Of a stretch of 64,000 nucleotides of DNA, positions 41,901 through 58,690 are shown one piece after another; the first letter of the stretch is position 1; every line of letters starts with the position of its first letter. The notes beneath the pieces were generated by a model, which did no database searches, was not told the DNA's origin, and worked only from the letters and a program-made list of their open reading frames with translations. The DNA is from Bugula neritina (taxonomy: Eukaryota > Bryozoa > Gymnolaemata > Cheilostomatida > Bugulidae), in the NCBI GenBank assembly GCA_964035545.1, contig CAXIUT010000183.1, positions 248,001 through 312,000 of the forward strand. Reading direction: 5' to 3'. Position numbers and translations under genes: made by a program.

Positions 41901-42690
41901 ATATCCGGTAATATACTGAAATATACTGTAACACATTGAAAAATACTGCAACATACTGAAATACACTGCAACCCACTGAAATACATCGCAAAAGACTACA
42001 ACATACTGAAATACACTGTAACATATTGAAATACACTGCAACACATTGAAATATACTGCAACCTATAGAAATATATGGTAAACTACTGAAATATACTGTA
42101 ACACATTGAAAAATACTGCAACATACTGAAATATACTGTAACACACTGAAATATACTGCAACATACTGAAATACACTGTAACATACTGAAATAAACTGCA
42201 ACATACTGAAGTACACTGCAACATCCTACAACATACTGAAATACAATGTAACATATTGAAACACACTGCAACACATTGAAATATACTGCAATGTACCGAA
42301 TTATATGGTGGACTACTGAAATATACTGTAACACATTGAAAAATACTGCAAGATACTGAAATATACTGCGACACATTGCAATATACTGTAACATACTGAA
42401 ATATGCTACAGCACACTGAAATACACTGCAACTCACTGAAATATACTGCAAGATATTGAAATACACTGCAACATTCTACAACATGCTGAAACACACTGTA
42501 ACGTATTGAAATACACTGCAACACATTGAAATATACAGCAACATACCGAAATAAAATGGTAAACTACTGAAATAGACTGTAACACATTGCAAAAGACTGC
42601 AACATACTGAAATATACTGCGACACATTGCAATATACTGTAACATACTGAAATATGCTCTAGCACACTGAAATACACTGCAACTCACTGA
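38255..42690. repeat. Array A unit 6 (partial, about 4.4 kb)
   Basis: The unit follows unit 5 at offset 5497 (5551 minus the 54-bp MITE deletion) up to about 40340, then at offset 5657 after a 160-bp insertion (eight monomers) near 40340-40500. It leaves the unit-5 pattern near 42690, where ACTCACTGAAATATACTGC replaces ACTCACTGCAAGATACTGC. An extra A at about 42555 (AATAAAATGG) shifts the register. The next MITE never appears, so this is the edge of array A. Confidence 0.82.
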
Positions 42691-43130
42691 AATATACTGC
42701 AACATACTGAAATACACTGCAACACATTGAAATATACTGCAACCTACAGAAATAAGTGGTAAACTACTGAAATATACTGTAACACATTGAAAAATACTGC
42801 AACATACTGAAATATACTGCGACACATTGTAATATACTGTAACATACTGAAACATACTGTAACATATTGAAAAATACTGCAACATACTGCAACATACTGA
42901 AATACACTGTAACATACTGAAATACATTGCAAAATACTACAACATACTGAAATACACTGTAACACACTGAAATATACTACAACATACCTAAATATCCGGT
43001 AATATACTGAAATATACTGTAACACATTGAAAAATACTGCAACATACTGAAATACACTGCAACCCACTGAAATACATCGCAAAATACTACAACATACTGA
43101 AATACACTGTAACATATTGAAATACACTGC

Positions 43131-44730
43131 AACACATTGAAATATACTGCAACCTACAGAAATAGGTGGTAAACTACTGAAATATACTGTAACACATTGA
43201 AAAATACTGCAACATACTGAAATATACTATGACACATTGCAATATACTGTAACATACTGAAATATGCTCTAGCACACTGAAATACACTGCAACCCACTGA
43301 AATATACTGCAACATATGGAAATACACTGCAACACATTGAAATACACTGCAACATACCAAAAGAAATGGTAAACTACTGAAATATACTTTAACACATTGA
43401 AAAATACTGCAACATACTGAAATATACTGTAACACACTGAAATATACTGCAACATACTGAAATACACTGTAACATACTGAAATAAACTGCAACATACTGA
43501 AGTACACTGCAACATCCTACAACATACTGAAATACAATGTAACATATTGAAACACACTGCAACACATTGAAATATACTGCAATGTACCGAATTATATGGT
43601 GGACTACTGAAATATACTGTAACACACTGAAAAATACTGCAAGATACTGAAATATACTGCGACACATTGCAATATACTGTAACATACTGAAATATGCTAC
43701 AGCACACTGAAATACACTGCAACTCACTGAAATATACTGCAACATATTGAAATACACTGCAACATTCTACAACATGCTGAAACACACTGTAACGTATTGA
43801 AATACACTGCAACACTTTGAAATATACGGCAACATACTGAAATATAATATGTTAAACCACTAAAATATACTGTAACACTTTGAAAAACAGTGCAACTTAC
43901 TGAAATATACTGCGACACTTTGCAATGTACTGTAACATGCTGAAATATGCTGTAGCACACTGAAATACACTGCAACTCACTGAAATATACTGCAACATAT
44001 TGAAATACACTGCAACATCCTACAACATGCTAAAATACACTGTAACATATTGAAATACAGTACAACACATTGAAATATACTGCAACATACCGGAATATAT
44101 GGTAAAGTACTGAAATATACTGTAACACACTGAAAAATACTGCAACATACTGAAATATACTGCGACACATTGCAATATACTGCAACCTACAGAAATAGGT
44201 GGTAAACTACTGAAATATACTGTAACACATTGAAAAATACTGCAACATACTGAAGTATACTGCGACACATTGCAATATACTGTAACATACTGAAATATGC
44301 TCTAGCACACTGAAATACACTGCAACCCACTGAAATATACTGCAACATATGGAAATACACTGCAACACATTGAAATACACTGCAACATACCAAAATAAAT
44401 GGTAAACTACTGAAATATACTTTAACACATTGAAAAATACTGCAACATACTGAAATATACTGTAACACACTGAAATATACTGCAACATACTGAAATACAC
44501 TGTAACATACTGAAATAAACTGCAACATACTGAAGTACACTGCAACATCCTACAACATACTGAAATACAATGTAACATATTGAAACACACTGCAACACAT
44601 TGAAATATACTGCAATGTACCGAATTATATGGTGGACTACTGAAATATACTGTAACACACTGAAAAATACTGCAAGATACTGAAATATACTGCGACACAT
44701 TGCAATATACTGCAACCTACAGAAATAGGT
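43131..44730. repeat. 1,033-bp-offset local duplication
   Basis: The monomer CTACAGAAATAGGTGGTAAAC at about 43154 and what follows recur at about 44187 (offset 1033) for roughly 550 bp, including TATGGAAATACACTGC (43316 and 44349) and GTACCGAATTATATGGTGGAC. A third AATAGGTGG monomer at about 44724 begins a shorter, truncated repeat. Confidence 0.75.
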
Positions 44731-46509
44731 GGTAAACTACTGAAATATACTGTAACACATTGCAATATACTGTAACATACTGAAATATGCTCTAGCACAC
44801 TGAAATACACTGCAACCCACTGAAACATACTGCAACATACTGAAATACACTGTAACATCCTACAACATACTGAAATACACAGTAACATATTGAAATACAC
44901 TGCAACAAATTGAAATATACTGCAACATACCTAAATATACGGTAATATACTGAAATATACTGTAACACATTGAAAAATACTGCAAGATACTGAAATATAC
45001 TGTGACACATTGCAATATACTGTAACATACTGAAATATGCTCAAGCACACTGAAATACACTGCACCTCACTGAAACATACTGCAACATACTGAAATACAC
45101 TGCAACATCCTACAACATACTGAAATACACTGCAACATATTGAAAGACACTGCAAGACAATGAAATATACTGCAACATACTGAAATATACTGTAACACAC
45201 TGAAATATACTGCAACATACTGAAATACACTGCTACATACTGAAATATACTGCAACATACTGCAACATACTGAAATACACTGTAACATACTGAAATACAC
45301 TGCAACAAACTACAACATATTGAAATACACTGCAACACATTGAAATATACTGCAACATACCTAAATATATGGTAATATAGCGGAAAAAAACTGCAACAGA
45401 TTGACAAATTCTGCAACATACTGAAATATACTGCGACACATTGCAATATACTGTAACATACTGAAATATGCTCTAGCACACTGAAATACACTGCAACCCA
45501 CTGAAATATACTGCAACATACGGAAATACACTGCAACACATTGAAATATACTGCAACCTACAGAAATAGGTGGTAAACTACTGAAATATACTGTAACACA
45601 TTGAAAAATACTGCAACATACTGAAATATACTGCGACACATTGTAATATACTGTAACATACTGAAACATACTGTAGCACACTGAAATAGACTGCAGCTCA
45701 CTGAAATATACTGCATTATACTGAAATTCACTGCAGCATCCTACAACATGCTGAAATACACTGTAACATATTGAAATACACTGCAACAAACTACAACATA
45801 TTGAAATACACTGCAACGCATTGAAAGACACTGCAACACATTGAAATATACTGCAATATACCAATGTATATGGTAAACTGCTGAAATATACTTTAACAAA
45901 TTGAAAAATACTGCAACATACTGAAATATACTGTAACACACTGAAATATACTGCAACATACTGAAATACACTGCTAGATACTGAAATATACTGCAACATA
46001 CTGCAACAATCTGAAATACACTGTAACATACTGAAATACACTGCAACAAACGACAACATATTGAAATACACTGCAACACATTGAAATATACTGCAACATA
46101 CCCAAATATACGGTGATATACCGAAAAAAAAACTGTAACAGATTGAAAAATTCTGCAACATACTGAAATAAACTGCAACACACTGAAATACACCGCAAAA
46201 TACTACAACATACTGAAATACACTGTAACATATTGAAATACACTGCAACACTTTGAAATTTACTGCAACATACCGAAGTATATGTTAAACTACTAAAATA
46301 TACTGTAACACTTTGAAAAACAGTGCAATATACTGAAATATACTGCGACACTTTGCAATGTACTGTAACATACTGAAATATGCTGTAGCACACTGAAATA
46401 CACTGCAACTCACTGAAATATACTGCAACATATTGAAATACACTGCAACATCCTACAACATGCTAAAATACACTGTAACATATTGAAATACAGTACAACA
46501 CATTGAAAT

Positions 46510-47600
46510 ATACTGCAACATCCCGGAATATATGGTAAAGTACTGAAATATACTGTAACACACTGAAAAATACTGCAACATACTGAAATAAACTGCGACA
46601 CATTGCAATATACTGCAACATACCAAAATATATGGTAAACTACTGAAATATACTTTACCACATTGAAAAATACTGCAACATACTGAAATATACTGTAACA
46701 CACTGAAATATACTGCAACATACTGAAATACACTGTAACATACTGAAATAAACTGCAACATACCAAAATATATGGTAAACTACTGAAATATACTTTAACA
46801 CATTGAAAAATCCTGCAACATACTAAAATATACTGTAACACACTGCAAGATACTGCAACATACCGAAATACACTGTAACATAGTGAAACACACTGCAACA
46901 TACTGGATTATACTGACATACACTGGAACATATTGAAATGCACTGCAACATCCTACAACATGCTGAAATACGCTGTAACATATTGAAATACACTGCAACA
47001 CATTGAAAAATACTGCAACATACCGAAATATATGGTAAACTATTGAATTATACTGTAACACATTGAAAAATACTGAAACACACTGAAATATACTCTGACA
47101 CAGTGCAAAATACTGTAACATACTGAAATATGCTGTAGCACACTGAAATACACTGCAACTCACTGAAATATACTGCAACATACCGGAATATATGGTAAAG
47201 TACTGAAATATACTGTAACACACTGAAAAATACTGCAACATACTGAAATATACTGCGACACATTGCAATATACTGCAACATACCAAAATATATGGTAAAC
47301 TACTGAAATATACTTTAACACATTGAAAAATACTGCAACATACTGAAATATACTGTAACACACTGAAATATACTGCAACATACTGAAATACACTGTAACA
47401 TACTGAAATAAACTGCAACATACCAAAATATATGGTAAACTACTGAAATATACTTTAACACATTGAAAAATCCTGCAACATACTAAAATATACTGTAACA
47501 CACTGCAAGATACTGCAACATACCGAAATACACTGTAACATAGTGAAACACACTGCAACATACTGCATTATACTGACATACACTGGAACATATTGAAATA
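46510..47600. repeat. 660-bp tandem duplication
   Basis: 46561 CACTGAAAAATACTGCAACA pairs with 47221, and 46801 CATTGAAAAATCCTGCAACA with 47461: a 660-bp offset, 33 monomers. The copies differ at a few bases (TACTGGATTA against TACTGCATTA, AACTGCGACAC against TACTGCGACAC). The corresponding part of array B near 55.5-56 kb lacks this duplication and instead carries 140 bp of other monomers. Confidence 0.78.
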
Positions 47601-48880
47601 CACTGCAACATCCTACAACATGCTGAAATACGCTGTAACATATTGAAATACACTGCAACACATTGAAAAATACTGCAACATACCGAAATATATGGTAAAC
47701 TATTGAATTATACTGTAACACATTGAAAAATACTGAAACACACTGAAATATACTCTGACACAATGCAAAATACTGTAACATACTGAAATATGCTGTAGCA
47801 CACTGAAATACACTGCAACTCACTGAAATATACTGCAACATACTGAAAAACACTGTAACATATTGAGACATACTGCAACATACTGCAACATACTGAAATA
47901 CACTGTAACATACTGAAATACATTGCAAAATACTGCAACATATTGAAATACACTGCAACACATTGAAATATACTGCAACATACCTAAATATCCGGTAATA
48001 TACTGAAATATACTGTAACACATTGAAAAATACTGCAACATACTGAAATACACTGCAACCCACTGAAATACATCGCAAAAGACTACAACATACTGAAATA
48101 CACTGTAACATATTGAAATACACTGCAACACATTGAAATATACTGCAACCTATAGAAATATATGGTAAACTACTGAAATATACTGTAACACATTGAAAAA
48201 TACTGCAACATACTGAAATACACTGTAACACACTGAAATATACTGCAACATACTGAAATACACTGTAACATACTGAAATAAACTGCAACATACTGAAGTA
48301 CACTGCAACATCCTACAACATACTGAAATACAATGTAACATATTGAAACACACTGCAACACATTGAAATATACTGCAATGTACCGAATTATATGGTGGAC
48401 TACTGAAATATACTGTAACACATTGAAAAATACTGCAAGATACTGAAATATACTGCGACACATTGCAATATACTGTAACATACTGAAATATGCTACAGCA
48501 CACTGAAATACACTGCAACTCACTGAAATATACTGCAACATATTGAAATACACTGCAACATTCTACAAGATGCTGAAACACACTGTAACGTATTGAAATA
48601 CACTGCAACACATTGAAATATACAGCAACATACCGAAATATATGGTAAACTACTGAAATATACTGTAACACATTGAGAAATACTGCAACATACTGAAACA
48701 TACTGCGACACATTGCAATATACTCTAACATACTGAAACATGCTGTAGCACACTGAAATAGACTGCAGCTCACTGAAATATACTGCAACATACTGAAATT
48801 CACTGCAGCATCCTACAACATGCTGAAATACACTGTAACATATTGAAATACACTGCAACACATTGAAATATACTGCAACA

Positions 48881-48895
48881 TACCGCAATATATGG
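48881..48895. other. Empty MITE target site (site B1)
   Basis: TACCGCAATATATGG is uninterrupted. Surroundings match the flanks of MITE copies 4-7 on both sides (GCAGCATCCTACAACATGC upstream; ACTGCATCATACTG and GACATAATGCAATATTCTG downstream). Confidence 0.85.
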
Positions 48896-51800
48896 TAAAC
48901 TACTGAAATATACTGTAACACATTGAAAAATACTGCATCATACTGAAATATACTGCGACATAATGCAATATTCTGTAACATACTGAGATATGCTGTAGCA
49001 CACTGAAATACACTACAACTCACTGAAACATACTGCAACATACTGAAATACACTGTAACATCCTACAACATACTGAAATACACAGTAACATATTGAAATA
49101 CACTGCAACACATTGAAATATACTGCAACATACCTAAATATACGGTAATATACTGAAATATACTGTAACACATTGAAAAATACTGCAAGATACTGAAATA
49201 TACTGTGACACATTGCAATATACTGTAACATACTGAAATATGCTCAAGCACACTGAAATACACTGCACCTCACTGAAACATACTGCAACATACTGAAATA
49301 CACTGCAACATCCTACAACATACTGAAATACACTGCAACATATTGAAAGACACTGCAAGACAATGAAATATACTGCAACATACTGAAATATACTGTAACA
49401 CACTGAAATATACTGCAACATACTGAAATACACTGCTACATACTGAAATATACTGCAACATACTGCAACATACTGAAATACACTGTAACATACTGAAATA
49501 CACTGCAACAAACTACAACATATTGAAATACACTGCAACACATTGAAATATACTGCAACATACCTAAATATATGGTAATATAGCGGAAAAAAACTGCAAC
49601 AGATTGACAAATTCTGCAACATACTGAAATATACTGCGACACATTGCAATATACTGTAACATACTGAAATATGCTCTAGCACACTGAAATACACTGCAAC
49701 CCACTGAAATATACTGCAACATACGGAAATACACTGCAACACATTGAAATACACTGCAACATACCAAAATAAATGGTAAACTACTGAAATATACTTTAAC
49801 ACATTGAAAAATACTGCAACATACTGAAATATACTGTAACACACTGAAATATACTGCAACATACTGAAATACACTGTAACATATTGAAATACACTGCAAC
49901 AAACTACAACATATTGAAATACACTGCAACGCATTGAAAGACACTGCAACACATTGAAATATACTGCAATATACCAATATATATGGTAAACTGCTGAAAT
50001 ATACTTTAACACATTGAAAAATACTGCAACATACTGAAATATACTGTAACACACTGAAATATACTGCAACATACTGAAATACACTGCTAGATACTGAAAT
50101 ATACTGCAACATACTGCAACAATCTGAAATACACTGTAACATACTGAAATACACTGCAACAAACTACAACATATTGAAATACACTGCAACACATTGAAAT
50201 ATACTGCAACATACCTAAATATACTGTAATATACCGAGAAAAAAACCTGTAACAGATTGAAAAATTCTGCAACATACTGAAATAAACTGCAACACACTGA
50301 AATACACCGCAAAATACTACAACATACTGAAATACACTGTAACATATTGAAATACACTGCAACACTTTGAAATATACTGCAACATACCGAAATATATGTT
50401 AAACTACTAAAATATACTGTAACACTTTGAAAAACAGTGCAACTTACTGAAATATACTGCGACACTTTGCAATGTATTGTAACATGCTGAAATATGCTGT
50501 AGCACACTGAAATATACTGCAACATACTGAAATACACTGTAACATACTGAAACACACTGCAACATACCAAAATATATGGTAAACTACTGAAATATACTTT
50601 AACACATTGAAAAATAATGCAACATACTGAAATATACTGTAACACACTGAAATATACTGCAACATACTGAAATACACTGTAACATACTGAAACACACTGC
50701 AACATACCAAAATATATGGTAAACTACTGAAATATACTTTAACACATTGAAAAATCCTGCAACATACTAAAATATACTGTAACACACTGCAAAATACTGC
50801 AACATACCGAAATACACTGTAACATAGTGAAACACACTGCAACATACTGCATTATACTGACATACACTGGAACATATTGAAATACACTGCAACATCCTAC
50901 AACATGCTGAAATACGCTGTAACATATTGAAATACACTGCAACACATTGAAAAATACTGCAACATACCGAAATATATGGTAAACTATTGAATTATACTGT
51001 AACACATTGAAAAATACTGAAACACACTGAAATATACTCTGACACAATGCAAAATATTGTAACATACTGAAATATGCTGTAGCACACTGAAATACACTGC
51101 AACTCACTGAAATATACTGCAACATACCGAAAAACACTGTAACATATTGAGACATACTGCAACATACTGCAACATACTGAAATACACTGTAACATACTGA
51201 AATACATTGCAAAATACTGCAACATATTGAAATACACTGCAACACATTGAAATATACTGCAACATACCTAAATATCCGGTAATATACTGAAATATACTGT
51301 AACACATTGAAAAATACTGCAACATACTGAAATACACTGCAACCCACTGAAATACATCGCAAAAGACTACAACGTACTGAAATACACTGTAACATATTGA
51401 AATACACTGCAACACATTGAAATATACTGCAACCTATAGAAATATATGGTAAACTACTGAAATATACTGTAACACATTGAAAAATACTGCAACATACTGA
51501 AATATACTGTAACACACTGAAATATACTGCAACATACTGAAATACACTGTAACATACTGAAATAAACTGCAACATACTGAAGTACACTGCAACATCCTAC
51601 AACATACTGAAATACAATGTAACATAATGAAACACACTGCAACACATTGAAATATACTGCAATGTACCGAATTATATGGTGGACTACTGAAATATACTGT
51701 AACACATTGAAAAATACTGCAAGATACTGAAATATACTGCGACACATTGCAATATACTGTAACATACTGAAATATGCTACAGCACACTGAAATACACTGC

Positions 51801-51949
51801 AACTCACTGAAATATACTGCAACATATTGAAATACACTGCAACATTCTACAAGATGCTGAAACACACTGTAACGTATTGAAATACACTGCAACACATTGA
51901 AATATACAGCAACATACCGAAATATATGGTAAACTACTGAAATAGACTG

Positions 51950-53870
51950 TAACACATTGCAAAAGACTGCAACATACTGAAACATACTGCGACACATTGC
52001 AATATACTGTAACATACTGAAATATGCTCTAGCACACTGAAATACACTGCAACTCACTGAAATATACTGCAACATACTGAAATACACTGCAACACATTGA
52101 AATATACTGCAACCTACAGAAATAGGTGGTAAACTACTGAAATATACTGTAACACATTGAAAAATACTGCAACATACTGAAATATACTGCGACACATTGT
52201 AATATACTGTAACATACTGAAACATACTGCAGCACACTGAAATAGACTGCAGCTCACTGAAATATACTGCATTATACTGAAATTCACTGCAGCATCCTAC
52301 AACATGCTGAAACACACTGTAACATATTGAAATACACTGCAACAAACTACAACATATTGAAATACACTGCAACGCATTGAAAGACACTGCAACACATTGA
52401 AATATACTGCAATATACCAATATATATGGTAAACTGCTGAAATATACTTTAACACATTGAAAAATACTGCAACATACTGAAATATACTGTAACACACTGA
52501 AATATACTGCAACGTACTGAAATACACTGCTAGATACTGAAATATACTGCAACATACTACAACAATCTGAAATACACTGTAACATACTGAAATACACTGC
52601 AACAAACTACAACATATTGAAATACACTGCAACACATTGAAATATACTGCAACATACCTAAATATACGGTAATATACCGAAAAAAAAACTGTGACAGATT
52701 GAAAAATTCCGCAACATACTGAAATAAACTGCAACACACTGAAATACACCGCAAAATACTACAACATACTGAAATACACTGTAACATATTGAAATACAGT
52801 ACAACACATTGAAATATACTGCAACATACCGGAATATATGGTAAAGTACTGAAATATACTGTAACACACTGAAAAATACTGCAACATACTGAAATATACT
52901 GCGACACATTGCAATATACTGCAACATACCAAAATATATGGTAAACTATTGAAATACACTGCAACACATTGAAATATACTGCAACATACCTAAATATCCG
53001 GTAATATACTGAAATATACTGTAACACATTGCAAAAGACTGCAACATACTGAAATATACTGCGACACATTGCAATATACTGTAACATACTGAAATATGCT
53101 CTAGCACACTGAAATACACTGCAACTCACTGAAATATACTGCAACATACTGAAATACACTGCAACACATTGAAATATACTGCAACCTACAGAAATAGGTG
53201 GTAAACTACTGAAATATACTGTAACACATTGAAAAATACTGCAACATACTGAAATATACTGCGACACATTGTAATATACTGTAACATACTGAAACATACT
53301 GCAGCACACTGAAATAGACTGCAGCTCACTGAAATATACTGCATTATACTGAAATTCACTGCAGCATCCTACAACATGCTGAAATACACTGTAACATATT
53401 GAAATACACTGCAACAAACTACAACATATTGAAATACACTGCAACGCATTGAAAGACACTGCAACACATTGAAATATACTGCAATATACCAATATATATG
53501 GTAAACTGCTGAAATATACTTTAACACATTGAAAAATACTGCAACATACTGAAATATACTGTAACACACTGAAATATACTGCAACGTACTGAAATACACT
53601 GCTAGATACTGAAATATACTGCAACATACTACAACAATCTGAAATACACTGTAACATACTGAAATACACTGCAACAAACTACAACATATTGAAATACACT
53701 GCAACACATTGAAATATACTGCAACATACCTAAATATACGGTAATATACCGAAAAAAAAACTGTGACAGATTGAAAAATTCCGCAACATACTGAAATAAA
53801 CTGCAACACACTGAAATACACCGCAAAATACTACAACATACTGAAATACACTGTAACATATTGAAATACA
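51950..53870. repeat. 1,072-bp-offset duplication in array B unit 1
   Basis: 51950-52798 recurs at 53022-53870 (about 849 bp of match). Markers are AACACATTGCAAAAGACTGC (51951 and 53023), AATAGGTGGTAAAC (52121 and 53193) and the ACCG nine-A tract (52680 and about 53752). Between the copies lies satellite of the TATGGTAAAGTACTG type. Confidence 0.8.
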
Positions 53871-56800
53871 CTGCAACACTTTGAAATATACTGCAACATA
53901 CCGAAATATATGGTAAACTACTAAAATATACTGTAACACTTTGAAAAACAGTGCAACATACTGAAATATACTGCGACACTTTGCAATGTACTGTAACATA
54001 CTGAAATATGCTGTAGCACACTGAAATACACTGCAACTCACTGAAATATACTGCAACATATTGAAATACACTGCAACATCCTACAACATGCTAAAATACA
54101 CTGTAACATATTGAAATACAGTACAACACATTGAAATATACTGCAACATACCGGAATATATGGTAAAGTACTGAAATATACTGTAACACACTGAAAAATA
54201 CTGCAACATACTGAAATATACTGCGACACATTGCAATATACTGCAACATACCAAAATATATGGTAAACTATTGAAATACACTGCAACACATTGAAATATA
54301 CTGCAACATACCTAAATATCCGGTAATATACTGAAATATACTGTAACACATTGAAAAATACTGCAACATACTGAAATACACTGCAACCCACTGAAATACA
54401 TCGCAAAAAACTACAACATACTGAAATATACTGTAACACACTGAAATATACTGCAACATACTGAAATACACTGAAACATACTGAAATAAACTGCAACATA
54501 CCAAAATATATGGTAAACTACTGAAATATACTGTAACACACTGAAAAATACTGCAACATACTGAAATATACTGCGACACATTGCAATATACTGCAACATA
54601 CCAAAATATATGGTAAACTACTGAAATATACTTTAACACATTGAAAATTACTGCAACATACTGAAATATACTGTAACACACTGAAATATACTGCAACAAA
54701 CTGAAATACACTGTAACATATTGAAATAAACTGCAACATACCAAAATATATGGTAAACTACTGAAATATACTTTAACACATTGAAAAATACTGCAACATA
54801 CTAAAATATACCGTAACACACTGCAAGATACTGCAACATACCGAAATACACTGTAACATACTGAAACACACTGCAACATACTGCATTATACTGACATACA
54901 CTGGAACATATTGAAATACACTGCAACACAATGAAATATACTGCAACATACCAAAATATATGGTAAACTACTGAAATATACTTTAACACATTGAAAAATA
55001 CTGCAACATACTGAAATATACTGTAACACACTGAAATATACTGCAACATATTGAAATACACTGCAACACATTGAAATATACTGCAACATACCCAAATATA
55101 CGGTAATATACCGAAAAAAAAACTGTAACAGATTGAAAAATTCTGCAACATACTGAAATAAACTGCAACACACTGAAATACACCGCAAAATACTACAACA
55201 TACTGAAATACACTGTAACATATTGAAATACACTGCAACACTTTGAAATTTACTGCAACATACCGAAGTATATGTTAAACTACTAAAATATACTGTAACA
55301 CTTTGAAAAACAGTGCAATATACTGAAATATACTGCGACACTTTGCAATGTACTGTAACATACTGAAATATGCTGTAGCACACTGAAATACACTGCAACT
55401 CACTGAAATATACTGCAACATATTGAAATACACTGCAACATCCTACAACATGCTAAAATACACTGTAACATATTGAAATACAGTACAACACATTGAAATA
55501 TACTGCAACATCCCGGAATATATGGTAAAGTACTGAAATATACTGTAACACACTGAAAAATACTGCAACATACTGAAATAAACTGCGACACATTGCAATA
55601 TACTGCAACATACCAAAATATATGGTAAACTACTGAAATATACTTTACCACATTGAAAAATACTGCAACATACTGAAATATACTGTAACACACTGAAATA
55701 TACTGCAACATACTGAAATACACTGTAACATACTGAAATAAACTACAACATACCAAAATATATGGTAAACTACTGAAATATACTTTAACACATTGAAAAA
55801 TAATGCAACATACTGAAATATACTGTAACACACTGAAATATACTGCAACATACTGAAATACACTGTAACATACTGAAACACACTGCAACATACCAAAATA
55901 TATGGTAAACTACTGAAATATACTTTAACACATTGAAAAATCCTGCAACATACTAAAATATACTGTAACACACTGCAAGATACTGCAACATACCGAAATA
56001 CACTGTAACATAGTGAAACACACTGCAACATACTGCATTATACTGACATACACTGGAACATATTGAAATACACTGCAACATCCTACAACATGCTGAAATA
56101 CGCTGTAACATATTGAAATACACTGCAACACATTGAAAAATACTGCAACATACCGAAATATATGGTAAACTATTGAATTATACTGTAACACATTGAAAAA
56201 TACTGAAACACACTGAAATATACTCTGACACAATGCAAAATACTGTAACATACTGAAATATGCTGTAGCACACTGAAATACACTGCAACTCACTGAAATA
56301 TACTGCAACATACTGAAAAACACTGTAACATATTGAGACATACTGCAACATACTGCAACATACTGAAATACACTGTAACATACTGAAATACATTGCAAAA
56401 TACTGCAACATATTGAAATACACTGCAACACATTGAAATATACTGCAACATACCTAAATATCCGGTAATATACTGAAATATACTGTAACACATTGAAAAA
56501 TACTGCAACATACTGAAATACACTGCAACCCACTGAAATACATCGCAAAAGACTACAACATACTGAAATACACTGTAACATATTGAAATACACTGCAACA
56601 CATTGAAATATACTGCAACCTATAGAAATATATGGTAAACTACTGAAATATACTGTAACACATTGAAAAATACTGCAACATACTGAAATATACTGTAACA
56701 CACTGAAATATACTGCAACATACTGAAATACACTGTAACATACTGAAATAAACTGCAACATACTGAAGTACACTGCAACATCCTACAACATACTGAAATA

Positions 56801-57350
56801 CAATGTAACATATTGAAACACACTGCAACACATTGAAATATACTGCAATGTACCGAATTATATGGTGGACTACTGAAATATACTGTAACACATTGAAAAA
56901 TACTGCAAGATACTGAAATATACTGCGACACATTGCAATATACTGTAACATACTGAAATATGCTACAGCACACTGAAATACACTGCAACTCACTGAAATA
57001 TACTGCAACATATTGAAATACACTGCAACATTCTACAAGATGCTGAAACACACTGTAACGTATTGAAATACACTGCAACACATTGAAATATACAGCAACA
57101 TACCGAAATATATGGTAAACTACTGAAATATACTGTAACACATTGAGAAATACTGCAACATACTGAAACATACTGCGACACATTGCAATATACTCTAACA
57201 TACTGAAACATGCTGTAGCACACTGAAATAGACTGCAGCTCACTGAAATATACTGCAACATACTGAAATTCACTGCAGCATCCTACAACATGCTGAAATA
57301 CACTGTAACATATTGAAATACACTGCAACACATTGAAATATACTGCAACA

Positions 57351-57365
57351 TACCGCAATATATGG
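57351..57365. other. Empty MITE target site (site B2)
   Basis: TACCGCAATATATGG again without the element, exactly 8,470 bp after the empty site at 48881, in the same flanking context. It confirms that array B never carried the array-A insertion or lost it at the unit level. Confidence 0.85.
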
Positions 57366-58690
57366 TAAACTACTGAAATATACTGTAACACATTGAAAAA
57401 TACTGCATCATACTGAAATATACTGCGACATAATGCAATATTCTGTAACATACTGAGATATGCTGTAGCACACTGAAATACACTACAACTCACTGAAACA
57501 TACTGCAACATACTGAAATACACTGTAACATCCTACAACATACTGAAATACACAGTAACATATTGAAATACACTGCAACACATTGAAATATACTGCAACA
57601 TACCTAAATATACGGTAATATACTGAAATATACTGTAACACATTGAAAAATACTGCAAGATACTGAAATATACTGTGACACATTGCAATATACTGTAACA
57701 TACTGAAATATGCTCAAGCACACTGAAATACACTGCACCTCACTGAAACATACTGCAACATACTGAAATACACTGCAACATCCTACAACATACTGAAATA
57801 CACTGCAACATATTGAAAGACACTGCAAGACAATGAAATATACTGCAACATACTGAAATATACTGTAACACACTGAAATATACTGCAACATACTGAAATA
57901 CACTGCTACATACTGAAATATACTGCAACATACTGCAACATACTGAAATACACTGTAACATACTGAAATACACTGCAACAAACTACAACATATTGAAATA
58001 CACTGCAACACATTGAAATATACTGCAACATACCTAAATATATGGTAATATAGCGGAAAAAAACTGCAACAGATTGACAAATTCTGCAACATACTGAAAT
58101 ATACTGCGACACATTGCAATATACTGTAACATACTGAAATATGCTCTAGCACACTGAAATACACTGCAACCCACTGAAATATACTGCAACATACGGAAAT
58201 ACACTGCAACACATTGAAATACACTGCAACATACCAAAATAAATGGTAAACTACTGAAATATACTTTAACACATTGAAAAATACTGCAACATACTGAAAT
58301 ATACTGTAACACACTGAAATATACTGCAACATACTGAAATACACTGTAACATATTGAAATACACTGCAACAAACTACAACATATTGAAATACACTGCAAC
58401 GCATTGAAAGACACTGCAACACATTGAAATATACTGCAATATACCAATATATATGGTAAACTGCTGAAATATACATTAACACATTGAAAAATACTGCAAC
58501 ATACTGAAATATACTGTAACACACTGAAATATACTGCAACATACTGAAATACACTGCTAGATACTGAAATATACTGCAACATACTGCAACAATCTGAAAT
58601 ACACTGTAACATACTGAAATACACTGCAACAAACTACAACATATTGAAATACACTGCAACACATTGAAATATACTGCAACATACCTAAAT

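Larger units (their letters stand above)
47400..55870. repeat. Array B, first 8,470-bp unit
   Basis: 47455-51576 recurs at 55925-60046 with an 8,470-bp offset and very few differences. This unit contains the empty MITE site at 48881, marker AGCGG plus seven A near 49584, ACCGAG plus seven A and CC near 50233, and a 1,072-bp-offset duplication near 52-54 kb. The unit ends are set by the offset and are arbitrary to within the tandem period. Confidence 0.82.

Noticed and set aside
49134-50705. 523-codon minus-strand open frame (also 57604-59175), and 417-, 387-, 370- and 343-codon frames elsewhere, as possible repeat-rich membrane proteins
   Set aside because: The repeat has no stop codon in any minus frame, overlapping frames are open in the same place, and the peptide is only permutations of the 20-bp monomer translation. 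No domain, no non-repeat sequence and no start context is visible.
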